Shown here in pieces: positions 33,013-42,091 of a stretch of DNA of 64,000 bases. Position 1 is the stretch's first letter, and each line of letters begins with the position of its first letter. The position numbers were made by a program, and so were the translations under genes. This DNA comes from Bacillota bacterium. GTDB lineage: Bacteria > Bacillota_I > Bacilli_A > RF39 > UBA660. The notes beneath the pieces are model-generated. The model worked only from the letters and a program-made list of their open reading frames with translations. It had not been told where the DNA came from and searched no databases. Where the stretch lies: positions 806,001 through 870,000 of the forward strand of contig JAEWOE010000006.1 of assembly GCA_023460995.1 (NCBI GenBank), written 5' to 3'.

Positions 33013-35238
33013 ATGGCAAAGAAAAAGAAAAGAAAAGAAGAAAAAAAAGGCAGTTCTTATGGAGTAGAACTAAGAGGTCTTTTAATGATATTAATCTCAC
33101 TTATAGGTTTATGTGAGTTTGGAATAGTTGGAACTTTTTTTAAAGGTTTTGCTGCTTTCTTAGTAGGTGAATGGTATTCTATTTTATTTGTTATATTAGC
33201 CATTATTGGTATATATATGATGGTAAAAAGGGAAAAACCTAATTACTTCAATTCTAATTTAATTGGGCTATATATATTAATTCTTGCAGTTCTTATATTA
33301 AGTCATTTAGATTATTCACAGTTTAAAGGCTTTGAAATAATTTCAAAAACTTTTGAAAACTCTTGGGCATTTATTAAAAATCCAGATGTTAAACTATATG
33401 GTGGTGGAATAATTGGTGGATGCTTTAGTACCTTATTTATTTTATTATTTGATAAAGAGGGCACTATGGTTGTTAGCTGGGTACTTATTACTATAGGAAC
33501 AATTATGTTTACAGGATTATCTATATATGATGTAATGAAATGGATGAAAAATAAAGCTACTAGTGTAACTTCAAAGACAAAAGAAAAAGATAAGTTAGCT
33601 ATATCAAAAGCAGAAGATGAATATGAAGCAGATGATAAGGTAATTGTATCAAGTATGGAAGAGTTAACTCATTTTGGAGATAAAAAAGAAGAAAAGGCAC
33701 CAGTTAATGTACCAGTTATTGATCCAGAGACTGGTGAAGTTAAGGAAGAGGAAACTGAAGAAACTAACAAGGTATACTACTATCCTCCTATAACACTATT
33801 AACTAAGCCTTCTAAAAATAGTAATAAAGAAAATGAGGAATCAATAAAGACTAATGTTCCTTTAATTGAAACCGTTTTAAAAGATTTTGATATTGAAAGT
33901 AAAGTTGTTTCAGCACATGTTGGTCCATCTGTAACACAGTACGAACTAGAAGTGAAGACAGGAACAAAGTTAAGTAAAATAACAGCTATAAATAGAGAAC
34001 TTGCGTTGGCACTTGCTGCTAAAGATGTTCGTATTCAAGCACCTATTCCTGGAAAAGGAACGGTAGGTATAGAGCTTCCTAATAAGAAAAACGCTATGGT
34101 AAGTGTTCGTGAAGTTTTAGAGAGAATTCCTAGTGCCATGGCAGAAAGTAAACTTGCTGTAACATTAGGTAGAGATATAATGGGTAATCCACAGTATTGT
34201 GAGATAAATAAAACACCTCATTTACTTGTAGCAGGCTCTACTGGTAGTGGTAAATCAGTATGTATTAATAGTATGATAGTTTCTATTCTTATGCGTACTA
34301 GACCTGATGAAGTTAAACTAATTTTAGTTGACCCTAAAAAGGTTGAACTTTCAGTTTATAATGGTGTTCCACATTTACTTGCTCCAGTTGTAACTGATCC
34401 TAAAAAAGCTAATGTAGCATTAAAAAAGATGGTTGCTGAAATGGAAAAACGTTACGATTTATTTGAAAACAGTGGTACTAAGAATATTGCAGGTTATAAT
34501 ACTTATATTGAAAAGAAGAATGAAAAACTTTCTGATGGTGAAAAACTAAACAAGATACCATATATAGTAATTATAATAGACGAACTTGCTGACCTTATGT
34601 TGGTTGCAGCAAAGGATGTACAAGACTCAATTATGCGTATTACACAAATGGCTCGTGCTGCAGGTATTCATTTAATTGTAGCTACTCAAAGACCTTCTAC
34701 TGACGTCATAACAGGTGTTGTTAAAGCAAACATACCATCTCGTATAGCTTTTGCAGTATCAAGCGGTATTGATTCACGTACTATACTTGATGCAGTAGGA
34801 GCAGAAAAACTTCTTGGAAAAGGGGATATGTTATTTCTTCCACAAGGAGAAAATACTCCAATTCGTATTCAAGGAACGTTTATATCTGATGATGAAATTA
34901 AAAGTGTTGTTGATTATACAATCAAACAACAAAAAGCTCGTTATGATGAAACTCTCACAATGGATGAAGAGGAAATGGGAGCTACTACAATGGTAGATAG
35001 TGGTAAATCAGAAGGACAAGATTATGATGCTGGGGAAGATCCACTTTATGATCAAGTTGTTGAATTTGTTGTAACTACAAAAAAAGCTAGTACTTCTCTT
35101 GTTCAAAGAAGATTTAGAATTGGCTACAATCGTGCGGCTAATTTAATTGATAAATTGGAAGAAAGAGGAATAGTAGGACCACAAAATGGTTCTAAGCCTC
35201 GTGAAGTATTAGTAGAACTTCAAGATGATGACAGATAA
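33013..35238 (+). CDS. ftsK: DNA translocase FtsK/SpoIIIE
   Basis: 741 residues. Four N-terminal helices (about 20-180) anchor it at the septum, a charged linker follows (about 185-265), then the alpha-beta motor with Walker A AGSTGSGKSV (about 407-416) and Walker B IVIIIDELADLM (about 517-528), and a C-terminal winged-helix gamma domain (about 675-741, RRFRIGYNRAANLIDKLEERG) that reads polarity sequences. It pumps chromosome ends through the closing septum. The linker is short, so it is of SpoIIIE size rather than E. coli FtsK size. AGGTTGA is the ribosome site. Confidence 0.96.
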   Translation: MAKKKKRKEEKKGSSYGVELRGLLMILISLIGLCEFGIVGTFFKGFAAFLVGEWYSILFVILAIIGIYMMVKREKPNYFNSNLIGLYILILAVLILSHLDYSQFKGFEIISKTFENSWAFIKNPDVKLYGGGIIGGCFSTLFILLFDKEGTMVVSWVLITIGTIMFTGLSIYDVMKWMKNKATSVTSKTKEKDKLAISKAEDEYEADDKVIVSSMEELTHFGDKKEEKAPVNVPVIDPETGEVKEEETEETNKVYYYPPITLLTKPSKNSNKENEESIKTNVPLIETVLKDFDIESKVVSAHVGPSVTQYELEVKTGTKLSKITAINRELALALAAKDVRIQAPIPGKGTVGIELPNKKNAMVSVREVLERIPSAMAESKLAVTLGRDIMGNPQYCEINKTPHLLVAGSTGSGKSVCINSMIVSILMRTRPDEVKLILVDPKKVELSVYNGVPHLLAPVVTDPKKANVALKKMVAEMEKRYDLFENSGTKNIAGYNTYIEKKNEKLSDGEKLNKIPYIVIIIDELADLMLVAAKDVQDSIMRITQMARAAGIHLIVATQRPSTDVITGVVKANIPSRIAFAVSSGIDSRTILDAVGAEKLLGKGDMLFLPQGENTPIRIQGTFISDDEIKSVVDYTIKQQKARYDETLTMDEEEMGATTMVDSGKSEGQDYDAGEDPLYDQVVEFVVTTKKASTSLVQRRFRIGYNRAANLIDKLEERGIVGPQNGSKPREVLVELQDDDR

Positions 35239-35247
35239 AAGCAAATA

Positions 35248-35292
35248 TGAAAATTTCAGACTGTTGACAAAGTAGATGGTCTGATTTTTCAT
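35248..35292 (+). terminator. Terminator after ftsK
   Basis: TCAGAC (35256-35261) pairs with GTCTGA (35279-35284), extended by flanking A/T pairs, followed by TTTTT. Confidence 0.65.
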
Positions 35293-35321
35293 ATAAAAAA
35301 ATTATGGGAGTGAGCATAGAA

Positions 35322-35624
35322 GTGAAAATTATAACAGTATGTGGAAGTTTAAGATTTAAAAAAGAGATAATGGAAATAAGTGAAATGATGGAATTAAAAG
35401 GCAATTGTATGTTGCCACCTATTTATCCAACAAGAATAGATAAAGATGCTTATACTGAAGAAGAAGTTTTAGTACTTAATAAAATGCATAAAGAAAAAAT
35501 AAAACTGTCAGATGCCATATTAGTCGTGAATGTAAATGGCTATATTGGAAATAGTACAAATAGCGAAATTGAATTTGCTAAATCCTTAAATAAAGAGATT
35601 TTGTATTACACAGATTTGATATAA
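35322..35624 (+). CDS. Nucleoside 2-deoxyribosyltransferase-like protein (small)
   Basis: About 100 residues beginning MKIITVCGSLRFKKEI, the typical first strand and loop of this fold, with SDAILVVNVNGYIG and STNSEIEFAKSLN, where Glu82 sits at the catalytic position. I prefer the GTG at 35322, which gives the normal family start, with GGGAG 11 bases upstream; an ATG at 35304 would add six residues. Such short members often lack a proven activity. It is a distant relative of the protein at 8147. Confidence 0.72.
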   Translation: MKIITVCGSLRFKKEIMEISEMMELKGNCMLPPIYPTRIDKDAYTEEEVLVLNKMHKEKIKLSDAILVVNVNGYIGNSTNSEIEFAKSLNKEILYYTDLI

Positions 35625-35791
35625 TAAAATAAGAATAAGCAGTAAATTAAATATTTGTATGTGCACTTTTAATTTGAATTGTTAATTTAAAATTTAATAT
35701 CTAGCTTTGCTAATAATCTGAAAGACTCAAAATGAGTCTTTTTTCTTATTTAAAGTTATGTTATACTATAATCATAAGATAGAGGTGTATT
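35625..35791 (+). terminator. Intergenic region with a terminator at 35722-35745
   Basis: AAGACTC/GAGTCTT stem followed by TTTT ends transcription from upstream. The rest is AT-rich, with TATACTATAAT-like -10 sequences shortly before the ribosome site GAGGTG of the next gene. Confidence 0.7.
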
Positions 35792-37048
35792 ATGATTTTA
35801 TCAGTGTGCTCCGATCCAAATTTATTATCGATAATGCTTATTGTTAATAAAGCTATTAATCTTTTAAGTATAATTGCGCCAATTGGATTAATAATTTTTG
35901 CAAGTATTGATTTAGTTAAAGCTATTATAGCAAGTGATGTTGATAAAATAGCTAAGCAAAAAAGAATGATGCCTGTAAGAATAGCAGCAGCTATAATAGT
36001 ATTTTTCGTTCCATCAGTATTAGACTTAATAATGAATTTTGCTGACAATACGTTTGAGTATAATTCATGTTTTACTAATGCTACTGAAGAAAATATTAAA
36101 ATAGCTTATCTTAATAGTGCTGATAATGCAGTAGCGAAAGCGGAATCTTCATTAAATAGAGTTGATTATGATGAAGCAGAATTAGCAGTATCGAAACTTG
36201 AAGATGGCTTAGAAAAAGATAATTATGAAGAAAGATTAAAAGTAGTCTTACAAACAATAAAAGATATGGATAAAACTGAAACAATAATTAGTAAGTCTCC
36301 AACTTCTACTATAATTGGTGGCGGAAAATTAAATATAGTAGGTAGTTATTCATCAGGTGGTAATGCTAGTTGTCAGAAAGGTATTGCCCTTAGTTCTGAA
36401 CCTGATCCTTCCGCAGCAATTAATTGCTGGTCATATGTTAAAACAAGCGACTTTGTTTTTCCAAAAGACCCTAAAACGGGATTGCCATTAGGTGCATGGC
36501 CAAAAAATTATGCTTCAATACCAACACAGTTATCAGGTTATAAAATATATGCAGGAACATTTATTGTTCCCGTAACTCCAACAAATAGTAGTTATCATTT
36601 TGTATATCAACATACTGGCATAGACTTTATGGCTAAGTTTGGTGAACCAATTTATTCTCCAGTAGATGGCACACTTATGTATTCAGAGTGGGGACATACA
36701 AAAAATAAAGGTGGAGATGAAACAGCATATTCCGTAGGAATAAAATTACCAAAAGCAGTAACTGTTCAAGGAGTATCTGTTGATACAGTATTTTTAACTC
36801 ATTTAAGTGGTATTATATATCGTTGTAGTTCTTCATCAAGTTGTAATAGAACAGTTAAAAAAGGTGAACTAGTAGGTTTCGTAGGTAACGCAGCAGGTAC
36901 ATCAACTTCAATAGGTTGGGCACCGCATTTACATATGACTTTATATGGCCCAGCCGGTTATGATAACGGCTTAATCTCTACTAAAATAGAAGCCTTATAT
37001 GGTATACCAACACAGTCTTCAGGTTATAAGATTACGGCAGGTGGATAA
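35792..37048 (+). CDS. Two-helix (VirB2/TrbC-like) core fused to M23 peptidase, cassette B1
   Basis: 418 residues. No cleavable signal; the N-terminus lies outside, then a two-helix hairpin (about 17-42 and 62-84) with loop ASDVDKIAKQKRMM, bracketed by Cys6 and Cys93. A helical region (to about 165) and Ser/Gly linker lead to an M23 endopeptidase with His274/Asp278 (HTGID), His337 (THLSG) and His379-x-His381 (HLH), so it should be active outside the cell. The core matches those at 18981, 20299 and 37734. Likely opens the wall locally for an envelope-spanning structure, as VirB1-type enzymes do. Confidence 0.82.
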   Translation: MILSVCSDPNLLSIMLIVNKAINLLSIIAPIGLIIFASIDLVKAIIASDVDKIAKQKRMMPVRIAAAIIVFFVPSVLDLIMNFADNTFEYNSCFTNATEENIKIAYLNSADNAVAKAESSLNRVDYDEAELAVSKLEDGLEKDNYEERLKVVLQTIKDMDKTETIISKSPTSTIIGGGKLNIVGSYSSGGNASCQKGIALSSEPDPSAAINCWSYVKTSDFVFPKDPKTGLPLGAWPKNYASIPTQLSGYKIYAGTFIVPVTPTNSSYHFVYQHTGIDFMAKFGEPIYSPVDGTLMYSEWGHTKNKGGDETAYSVGIKLPKAVTVQGVSVDTVFLTHLSGIIYRCSSSSSCNRTVKKGELVGFVGNAAGTSTSIGWAPHLHMTLYGPAGYDNGLISTKIEALYGIPTQSSGYKITAGG

Positions 37049-37049
37049 A

Positions 37050-37673
37050 ATGAAAAAAGTAATATTATTAGGTTTTATTATAACTATATTGTTAACTGGT
37101 TGTCAGGCTAAAAACTTTAAATATTATAAAAATATTTCTGATAAGGCTATATCTTTTTATAATAATGATGAATATGATAAAGAAAAAATATTTGAAGAAG
37201 ATTTGCCTGCTATAAATACCTTTTTATCAGAATTAACTCATAAAGATCAAATAGTAAATATTAGTGATTATATGACTAAATCACAAGAATATTATACTAG
37301 TGAATCAAACACAACTGGTGTGTGGGTAGATGATGATACTTGTTATATAAAATATAACGAATTAGGTCTATTTAATACTGGTGAAGATGTAGAAAGTGAT
37401 ATTTATGAAATTGAATTAAATAAACGTATTGTTTGTAATAATTATTATACTATTTTATATGAATCATATTTCTATCCAAATTATAATGCGACAAAATTAA
37501 ATCCTAGATATAATTATATATATTTAGATGGAAATAAATTAGATACCGGATACGAATTTATTTACCGTTCTACATATGATGGTACTGGTATGAAAGTTGA
37601 TATAGTAATAAAAGACAAAAAAATAATTGAGATAAATACTAGTATTATAGATGTAACAGGGTATATAAAATAA
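37050..37673 (+). CDS. Lipoprotein, cassette B1
   Basis: About 207 residues. Signal peptide with lipobox LTGC (about residues 12-15), then an extracytoplasmic domain. The C-terminal strand pattern YRSTYDGTGMKVDIVIKDKKIIEI matches YNSIYDDTGMQIVFSLKNKKISSI in the protein at 38744, so the two are paralogues. I place the start at 37050, one base after the stop of the M23 fusion, where the signal peptide begins. Family not recognised. Gene order suggests that it works with the wall hydrolase before it. Confidence 0.75.
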   Translation: MKKVILLGFIITILLTGCQAKNFKYYKNISDKAISFYNNDEYDKEKIFEEDLPAINTFLSELTHKDQIVNISDYMTKSQEYYTSESNTTGVWVDDDTCYIKYNELGLFNTGEDVESDIYEIELNKRIVCNNYYTILYESYFYPNYNATKLNPRYNYIYLDGNKLDTGYEFIYRSTYDGTGMKVDIVIKDKKIIEINTSIIDVTGYIK

Positions 37674-37702
37674 AAGAAAAAGTTTAATTGCTTTTTCTTT
37701 TT
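37672..37702 (+). terminator. Terminator between cassettes B1 and B2
   Basis: AAAAGAAAAAG/CTTTTTCTTTT stem. Confidence 0.7.
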
Positions 37703-37705
37703 CTA

Positions 37706-37714
37706 TGTTATAAT
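37706..37714 (+). promoter_or_regulatory. Extended -10 promoter of cassette B2
   Basis: TGT-TATAAT, 19 bases before the chosen ATG at 37734. An in-frame ATG at 37713 lies inside this promoter and cannot be the start. Confidence 0.7.
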
Positions 37715-37733
37715 GTTAAAAGGTTGTGATTTT

Positions 37734-38744
37734 ATGATATTGACTGTATGTAGTAATGCTGATTTATTATCAGTAATGATTTTAATAAGAAAAATAATTG
37801 ATTTATTACAAATAATAGCGCCTGTTGGTTTAATAATTTTTGCGAGCATAGATATTATTAAAGCTGTTATTTCAAATAAACAAGATGTAATTTATAGTAA
37901 GCTTCATCAAATACCTAGACGTATTCTTGCTGCTATAATTGTTTTCTTTGTTCCGGTAATTATTGATTTAGTAATGTCGGTGGCTGATAACACTTTTGAA
38001 TATGCCGCTTGTTTTGAAAATGCTAATGAAGAATATGTTCAAGATGCTTATGTTTCAAATGCTTATGAAGCTGTTAATTTAGCAGAAAATTCATTAAAAA
38101 TGTATGATCATGATGCTGCACTTTTATTAACAAATAAAATAAAAGATAATGATATTAAAGCAGCGTTAAAAGATCGATTAGAGACTATTTTAGCGACTAT
38201 TAATGAAAACAATAAGAATGATGCCAGAAATGAAAGTTCATCTAAGAAAGGTACTATAAATATAGTAAGTGGTAGCAATTCTAGTTCATATGGTAGTACA
38301 GGACAATCAACATCAGGGAATGTAACTTTTATTGATTCAAACGAAGTAACTAAAACTGCTTTAAATCATCTAGGGACTGCTTATGTTTGGGGTGGTGAAA
38401 GTTGGTCTGGTGGTGTTGACTGTTCTGGATTTGTTTATAGAGTATTTAATGATGTTGGACATTCTATGAGTAGAGGAACTGCTGATTCATATCGAAGTTT
38501 AGGCTGTAGTGTAGATAGTATTAATGATGCTAAACCAGGAGATTTATTAATTTATGGAAGAAGACATGTAGCTATTTATTTAGGAGTAGATACTACTGGT
38601 ACAAAATGGCGTGTTCATGCTTCGGGAGATCAATATTGTAATGGTAAAACAGCTACCAATTGTCAAGTTAAAAAAGATACAAATATTTTAGCTTTACGAG
38701 CAGGTGAATCACTTACAATTAGACGATTATCAGGAGGATGTTAA
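37734..38744 (+). CDS. Two-helix (VirB2/TrbC-like) core fused to NlpC/P60 peptidase, cassette B2
   Basis: 336 residues, paralogous to the gene at 35792 over its first 160 residues: hairpin helices (about 17-42 and 62-84), Cys6 and Cys93, the same ADNTFEY segment and a helical stretch. After a Ser/Asn/Gly linker (about 165-197) the C-terminal domain is NlpC/P60 instead of M23: AYVWGGESWSGGVDCSGFVYRVF with catalytic Cys230, His278 in RRHVAIYLG, and a third polar residue near 295. It cuts gamma-D-Glu-diaminoacid bonds in other proteins of the family. Swapping hydrolase type on one membrane core is notable. Confidence 0.82.
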   Translation: MILTVCSNADLLSVMILIRKIIDLLQIIAPVGLIIFASIDIIKAVISNKQDVIYSKLHQIPRRILAAIIVFFVPVIIDLVMSVADNTFEYAACFENANEEYVQDAYVSNAYEAVNLAENSLKMYDHDAALLLTNKIKDNDIKAALKDRLETILATINENNKNDARNESSSKKGTINIVSGSNSSSYGSTGQSTSGNVTFIDSNEVTKTALNHLGTAYVWGGESWSGGVDCSGFVYRVFNDVGHSMSRGTADSYRSLGCSVDSINDAKPGDLLIYGRRHVAIYLGVDTTGTKWRVHASGDQYCNGKTATNCQVKKDTNILALRAGESLTIRRLSGGC

Positions 38745-39499
38745 TGATGAAAAAAAGTATATTATTAATTTTACTACTTATAATTTCATCTATAACGTGT
38801 GGATGTGCATCTAATTTATCTTCAGCTGAAAAAATGGACGACATAGTTTTATCTTTATTAAAAAATAAAAATTATATACCAAGTGGACTAAATAATAATG
38901 AAATAAATTTGATAGATGATTTTATTAAAAAAGAGAAATATAGTAATAAGATAGTTAATTTGAATTCACTATCTAAATATTCTGATTTAAGTTATATTAA
39001 ACATGATAATAGTAATGGCGTTTATGAGGAAGATGGAATATATTATATAAAATATTCTGATATTTTCTTTGAAAACATTGTTGATTCTGAAATAACTATT
39101 AACTCTAATGATATAAGTTATTATGCTACTACTATATATTTTAATAACCGTGAACTTAACATAACAAAAGATATCATTCCCATTTTATTTGAAGACACAA
39201 AAGATAATATAAAATATACATATGCATATAGAGGAACTTCTACATATAATGATGCTATAGTTTCTTATTATAATTCTATTTATGATGATACAGGAATGCA
39301 AATAGTATTTAGTTTAAAAAATAAGAAAATATCTAGTATAGATATTGTTTATGATGTTTCTAATAATATATATAATATTGAAAATAATGATTCTATTAAT
39401 TTATTTGGTGTTACTATTGCAATTATAGGTATATTATTAATATTAACTTTAGGTATATTATCAATTGCTAAAAAAGTGGTTTTAACTAATAAAATATAA
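38744..39499 (+). CDS. Lipoprotein-like membrane protein, cassette B2
   Basis: About 251 residues, paralogous to the lipoprotein at 37050. The N-terminal hydrophobic segment ends ITCGCAS, an atypical lipobox, so lipid attachment is uncertain. An extracytoplasmic domain follows, and unlike its paralogue it has a C-terminal helix (about 222-243) with a basic tail, giving a second anchor. The start shares a base with the preceding stop (TAATG) behind AGGAGG; ATG at 38747 is also possible. A very strong terminator follows. Confidence 0.72.
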   Translation: MMKKSILLILLLIISSITCGCASNLSSAEKMDDIVLSLLKNKNYIPSGLNNNEINLIDDFIKKEKYSNKIVNLNSLSKYSDLSYIKHDNSNGVYEEDGIYYIKYSDIFFENIVDSEITINSNDISYYATTIYFNNRELNITKDIIPILFEDTKDNIKYTYAYRGTSTYNDAIVSYYNSIYDDTGMQIVFSLKNKKISSIDIVYDVSNNIYNIENNDSINLFGVTIAIIGILLILTLGILSIAKKVVLTNKI

Positions 39500-39535
39500 A
39501 GAAAATCCTTAATAAATAAGGATTTTCTTTTGTTT
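39498..39535 (+). terminator. Strong terminator after cassette B2
   Basis: Perfect 14-base stem AAAGAAAATCCTTA/TAAGGATTTTCTTT. Confidence 0.85.
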
Positions 39536-39549
39536 ATTTGAACTTTGTA

Positions 39550-39558
39550 TGTTATAAT
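39550..39558 (+). promoter_or_regulatory. Extended -10 promoter of the topoisomerase IV operon
   Basis: TGT-TATAAT, 16 bases before the ATG at 39575; GGGTGAT is the ribosome site. Confidence 0.65.
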
Positions 39559-39574
39559 GATATGGGTGATAGAT

Positions 39575-41488
39575 ATGGCAAAATACGATGAGAACTCAAT
39601 TAAAATCCTTGAAGGGTTAGATGCAGTTAGAAAAAGACCTGGTATGTATATTGGGTCTACAGACAAAAGAGGATTACATCACTTAGTATGGGAAATCGTT
39701 GATAATTCTATTGATGAAGTTATTAATGGTTTTGGCAAAAAAATAAAAATAGTATTACATAAGAATGGCTCTTTATCAGTTACTGATGAAGGTCGTGGTG
39801 TTCCAGTTGGAATGCACACATCTGGTAAAAGTACGCCAGAGGTTATATATACAGTACTTCATGCAGGAGGAAAATTTGAAACAGGTGGATACAAAGTTTC
39901 AGGTGGACTTCATGGTGTAGGTGGTTCTGTTGTTAATGCTCTAAGTGAGTGGATGGAAGTTAATATTAAAAGAGATGGATATGAACACTACATTCGTTTT
40001 GAAAAGGGTGGTCATGTTGCCGTACCATTAAAACAACTAGAAAAAACTAGTAAAACAGGTACCACAGTAACATTTAAACCAGATCCAGAGATATTTCAAG
40101 TAACAAATTTTTCTTATTCTACAATTACAGAAAGAATGCAAGAAAGTGCTTTCCTACTTAAAGATTTAACAATTGAAGTAGTTGATGAGATAGAAGCTAG
40201 AAGTGAAATATTTCATTATGAAAATGGACTATGTGCATTTGTTGAATATCTTAATGATGATAAGAAAGAATTACATAAAGTAGTACCATTTAATGGCTCT
40301 AAAAACGATATTAATGTTGAAGTAGCTTTTCAGTTTACTGATGGTTATTCTGAAAATATAGTATCTTTTGTTAATAATGTAAAAACTAATGATGGAGGTT
40401 CGCATGAAGTTGGTTTTAAAACAGCCTTAACTCGTGTTTTTAACGATTATGCAAGAACTAATGGTTATCTAAAAGCTAAAGATAAGAATTTAGAAGGACC
40501 AGATACTAGGGAAGGATTAACAGCGATTATTTCTCTACAAATACCAGAAAATTTATTGCAATTTGAAGGTCAAACCAAAAGTAAATTAGGTACACCTATT
40601 GCAAGAAACGTGGTGGAAAGTGTAGTAGCTGAAAAACTTCAATTTTACCTAGAAGAAAATAAAGCCATAGCGACAAGCATTATTGAAAAAATGGTTAAAA
40701 GTAAAATGGTTAGAGAAGCAGCTAGAAAAGCTAGAGATGAAGCAAGACAAGGAAAAGATAAAAATAAAAAAGAAAGAGCTCTTTCAGGTAAACTTGCTCC
40801 AGCACAAAGTAAAAATCCTAAGAAAAATGAACTATATTTAGTCGAAGGAGATTCAGCTGGTGGTTCTGCTAAAGGTGGTCGTGATAGAAAATTCCAAGCT
40901 ATCCTTCCTCTTCGTGGTAAAGTATTAAATACTGAAAAAGTTCATATGGAAGATATATTCAAAAATGAAGAAATTAATACAATGATTCATGCTATTGGCG
41001 CAGGAGTGGGATCAGATTTTACAATCGAAGATTCTAATTATGATAAAATTATTATAATGACCGATGCTGATGATGATGGAGCACATATTCAAATATTGTT
41101 AATTACTTTCTTCTATAGATATATGAAGCCATTAATAGAAAGTGGCAAACTTTTTATAGCCTTACCACCTCTATATAAAGCAGATTATGGTAAAAAACAT
41201 TTTTATGCTTGGGAAGATAGAGAACTTGAGGAAATAAAAATTAAAAATTCCGGTAAACCAACAATCTCTAGGTATAAAGGACTTGGTGAAATGAATGCTG
41301 ACCAGTTATGGGAAACTACAATGAATCCTGATACGAGAAGCTTAATTAGAATTAATATTAACGATGGAGCTTTAGCTGAAAAAAGAGTGAGTGTTCTTAT
41401 GGGTGATAAAGTAGAACCACGTAAAGAATGGATAGAGGAGAATGTTGTCTTCTCACTTGAAGACAATTTTAAAATAGAAGATAAATAA
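39575..41488 (+). CDS. parE: DNA topoisomerase IV subunit B
   Basis: About 637 residues. GHKL ATPase domain with EIVDNSIDEV (ATP/Mg site, near residue 40) and GGLHGVGGSVVNALS; the TOPRIM domain has LYLVEGDSAGGSAK and the metal acidic motif TDADDDGAHI. It pairs with the subunit A gene at 42092 as ParE-ParC, which separates linked daughter chromosomes. ParE rather than GyrB is inferred from the partner, which lacks a GyrA box. Translation most likely starts at MAKYDENS (39575); earlier in-frame ATGs lie in the promoter. Confidence 0.92.
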   Translation: MAKYDENSIKILEGLDAVRKRPGMYIGSTDKRGLHHLVWEIVDNSIDEVINGFGKKIKIVLHKNGSLSVTDEGRGVPVGMHTSGKSTPEVIYTVLHAGGKFETGGYKVSGGLHGVGGSVVNALSEWMEVNIKRDGYEHYIRFEKGGHVAVPLKQLEKTSKTGTTVTFKPDPEIFQVTNFSYSTITERMQESAFLLKDLTIEVVDEIEARSEIFHYENGLCAFVEYLNDDKKELHKVVPFNGSKNDINVEVAFQFTDGYSENIVSFVNNVKTNDGGSHEVGFKTALTRVFNDYARTNGYLKAKDKNLEGPDTREGLTAIISLQIPENLLQFEGQTKSKLGTPIARNVVESVVAEKLQFYLEENKAIATSIIEKMVKSKMVREAARKARDEARQGKDKNKKERALSGKLAPAQSKNPKKNELYLVEGDSAGGSAKGGRDRKFQAILPLRGKVLNTEKVHMEDIFKNEEINTMIHAIGAGVGSDFTIEDSNYDKIIIMTDADDDGAHIQILLITFFYRYMKPLIESGKLFIALPPLYKADYGKKHFYAWEDRELEEIKIKNSGKPTISRYKGLGEMNADQLWETTMNPDTRSLIRININDGALAEKRVSVLMGDKVEPRKEWIEENVVFSLEDNFKIEDK

Positions 41489-41489
41489 T

Positions 41490-42077
41490 ATGGAAAAAGA
41501 TAGATATTCAATTAAATTTTATAAAAGATGTAGGTTTTTTACAGATTTGTATTTAGATAAGTTTTATAAACCTCAAATAATAGGTAGTGAAAAATTACCG
41601 GAGGATGGATATTTATTAGTAGGAAACCATAAATCAGGATATGATATTTTGCTTGTTGCATACGCTTTAAGAAAATATAATCCAAGATTTATGGCAAAAA
41701 AAGAATTTTTTAAAAATTTGCTTTTAAAATACTTCTTTGAAAAAGCAGGAGCTTTTCCAATAGACCGTGATACTATTGATATAACGGCAGTTAAAAAATC
41801 AATTAAATTACTAAAAGACAATAATATAGTAGTTATATTCCCAGAAGGGACAAGAAATGATGGCGTGGAAATGTTACCATTTAAAGAAGGCGTAGCTGGA
41901 ATTTCTATGATAAGTAATTGTAAAGTGGTTCCTTTTGGTATATCAGGCAATTATAAATTTCGAAGTAAGCCGACTATTGAGTTTGGGGATGCTATTGATT
42001 TGAAACAGGAAAAGATTGATAAAAAAGAAGCAGATAATTATTTACAAGAAAAAGTAAAAAGATTAATAAGAAAATAA
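41490..42077 (+). CDS. plsC: 1-acyl-sn-glycerol-3-phosphate acyltransferase (PlsC family)
   Basis: 195 residues. The HX4D acyltransferase motif is NHKSGYD (His47, Asp52), and the substrate motif FPEGTR is at 117-122. It makes phosphatidic acid, the substrate of CdsA encoded at 1420. It begins one base after the parE stop, has only a weak ribosome site and so is probably coupled to parE, and parC follows 14 bases later. A lipid gene inserted between the two topoisomerase IV subunits is unusual. Confidence 0.9.
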   Translation: MEKDRYSIKFYKRCRFFTDLYLDKFYKPQIIGSEKLPEDGYLLVGNHKSGYDILLVAYALRKYNPRFMAKKEFFKNLLLKYFFEKAGAFPIDRDTIDITAVKKSIKLLKDNNIVVIFPEGTRNDGVEMLPFKEGVAGISMISNCKVVPFGISGNYKFRSKPTIEFGDAIDLKQEKIDKKEADNYLQEKVKRLIRK

Positions 42078-42091
42078 TAGTAGGTGATAAA

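Noticed and set aside
36999..37049. N-terminal extension of the lipoprotein gene starting at 36999
   Set aside because: It would overlap the M23 domain end and place residues before the signal peptide; the ATG at 37050 begins a normal lipoprotein signal.
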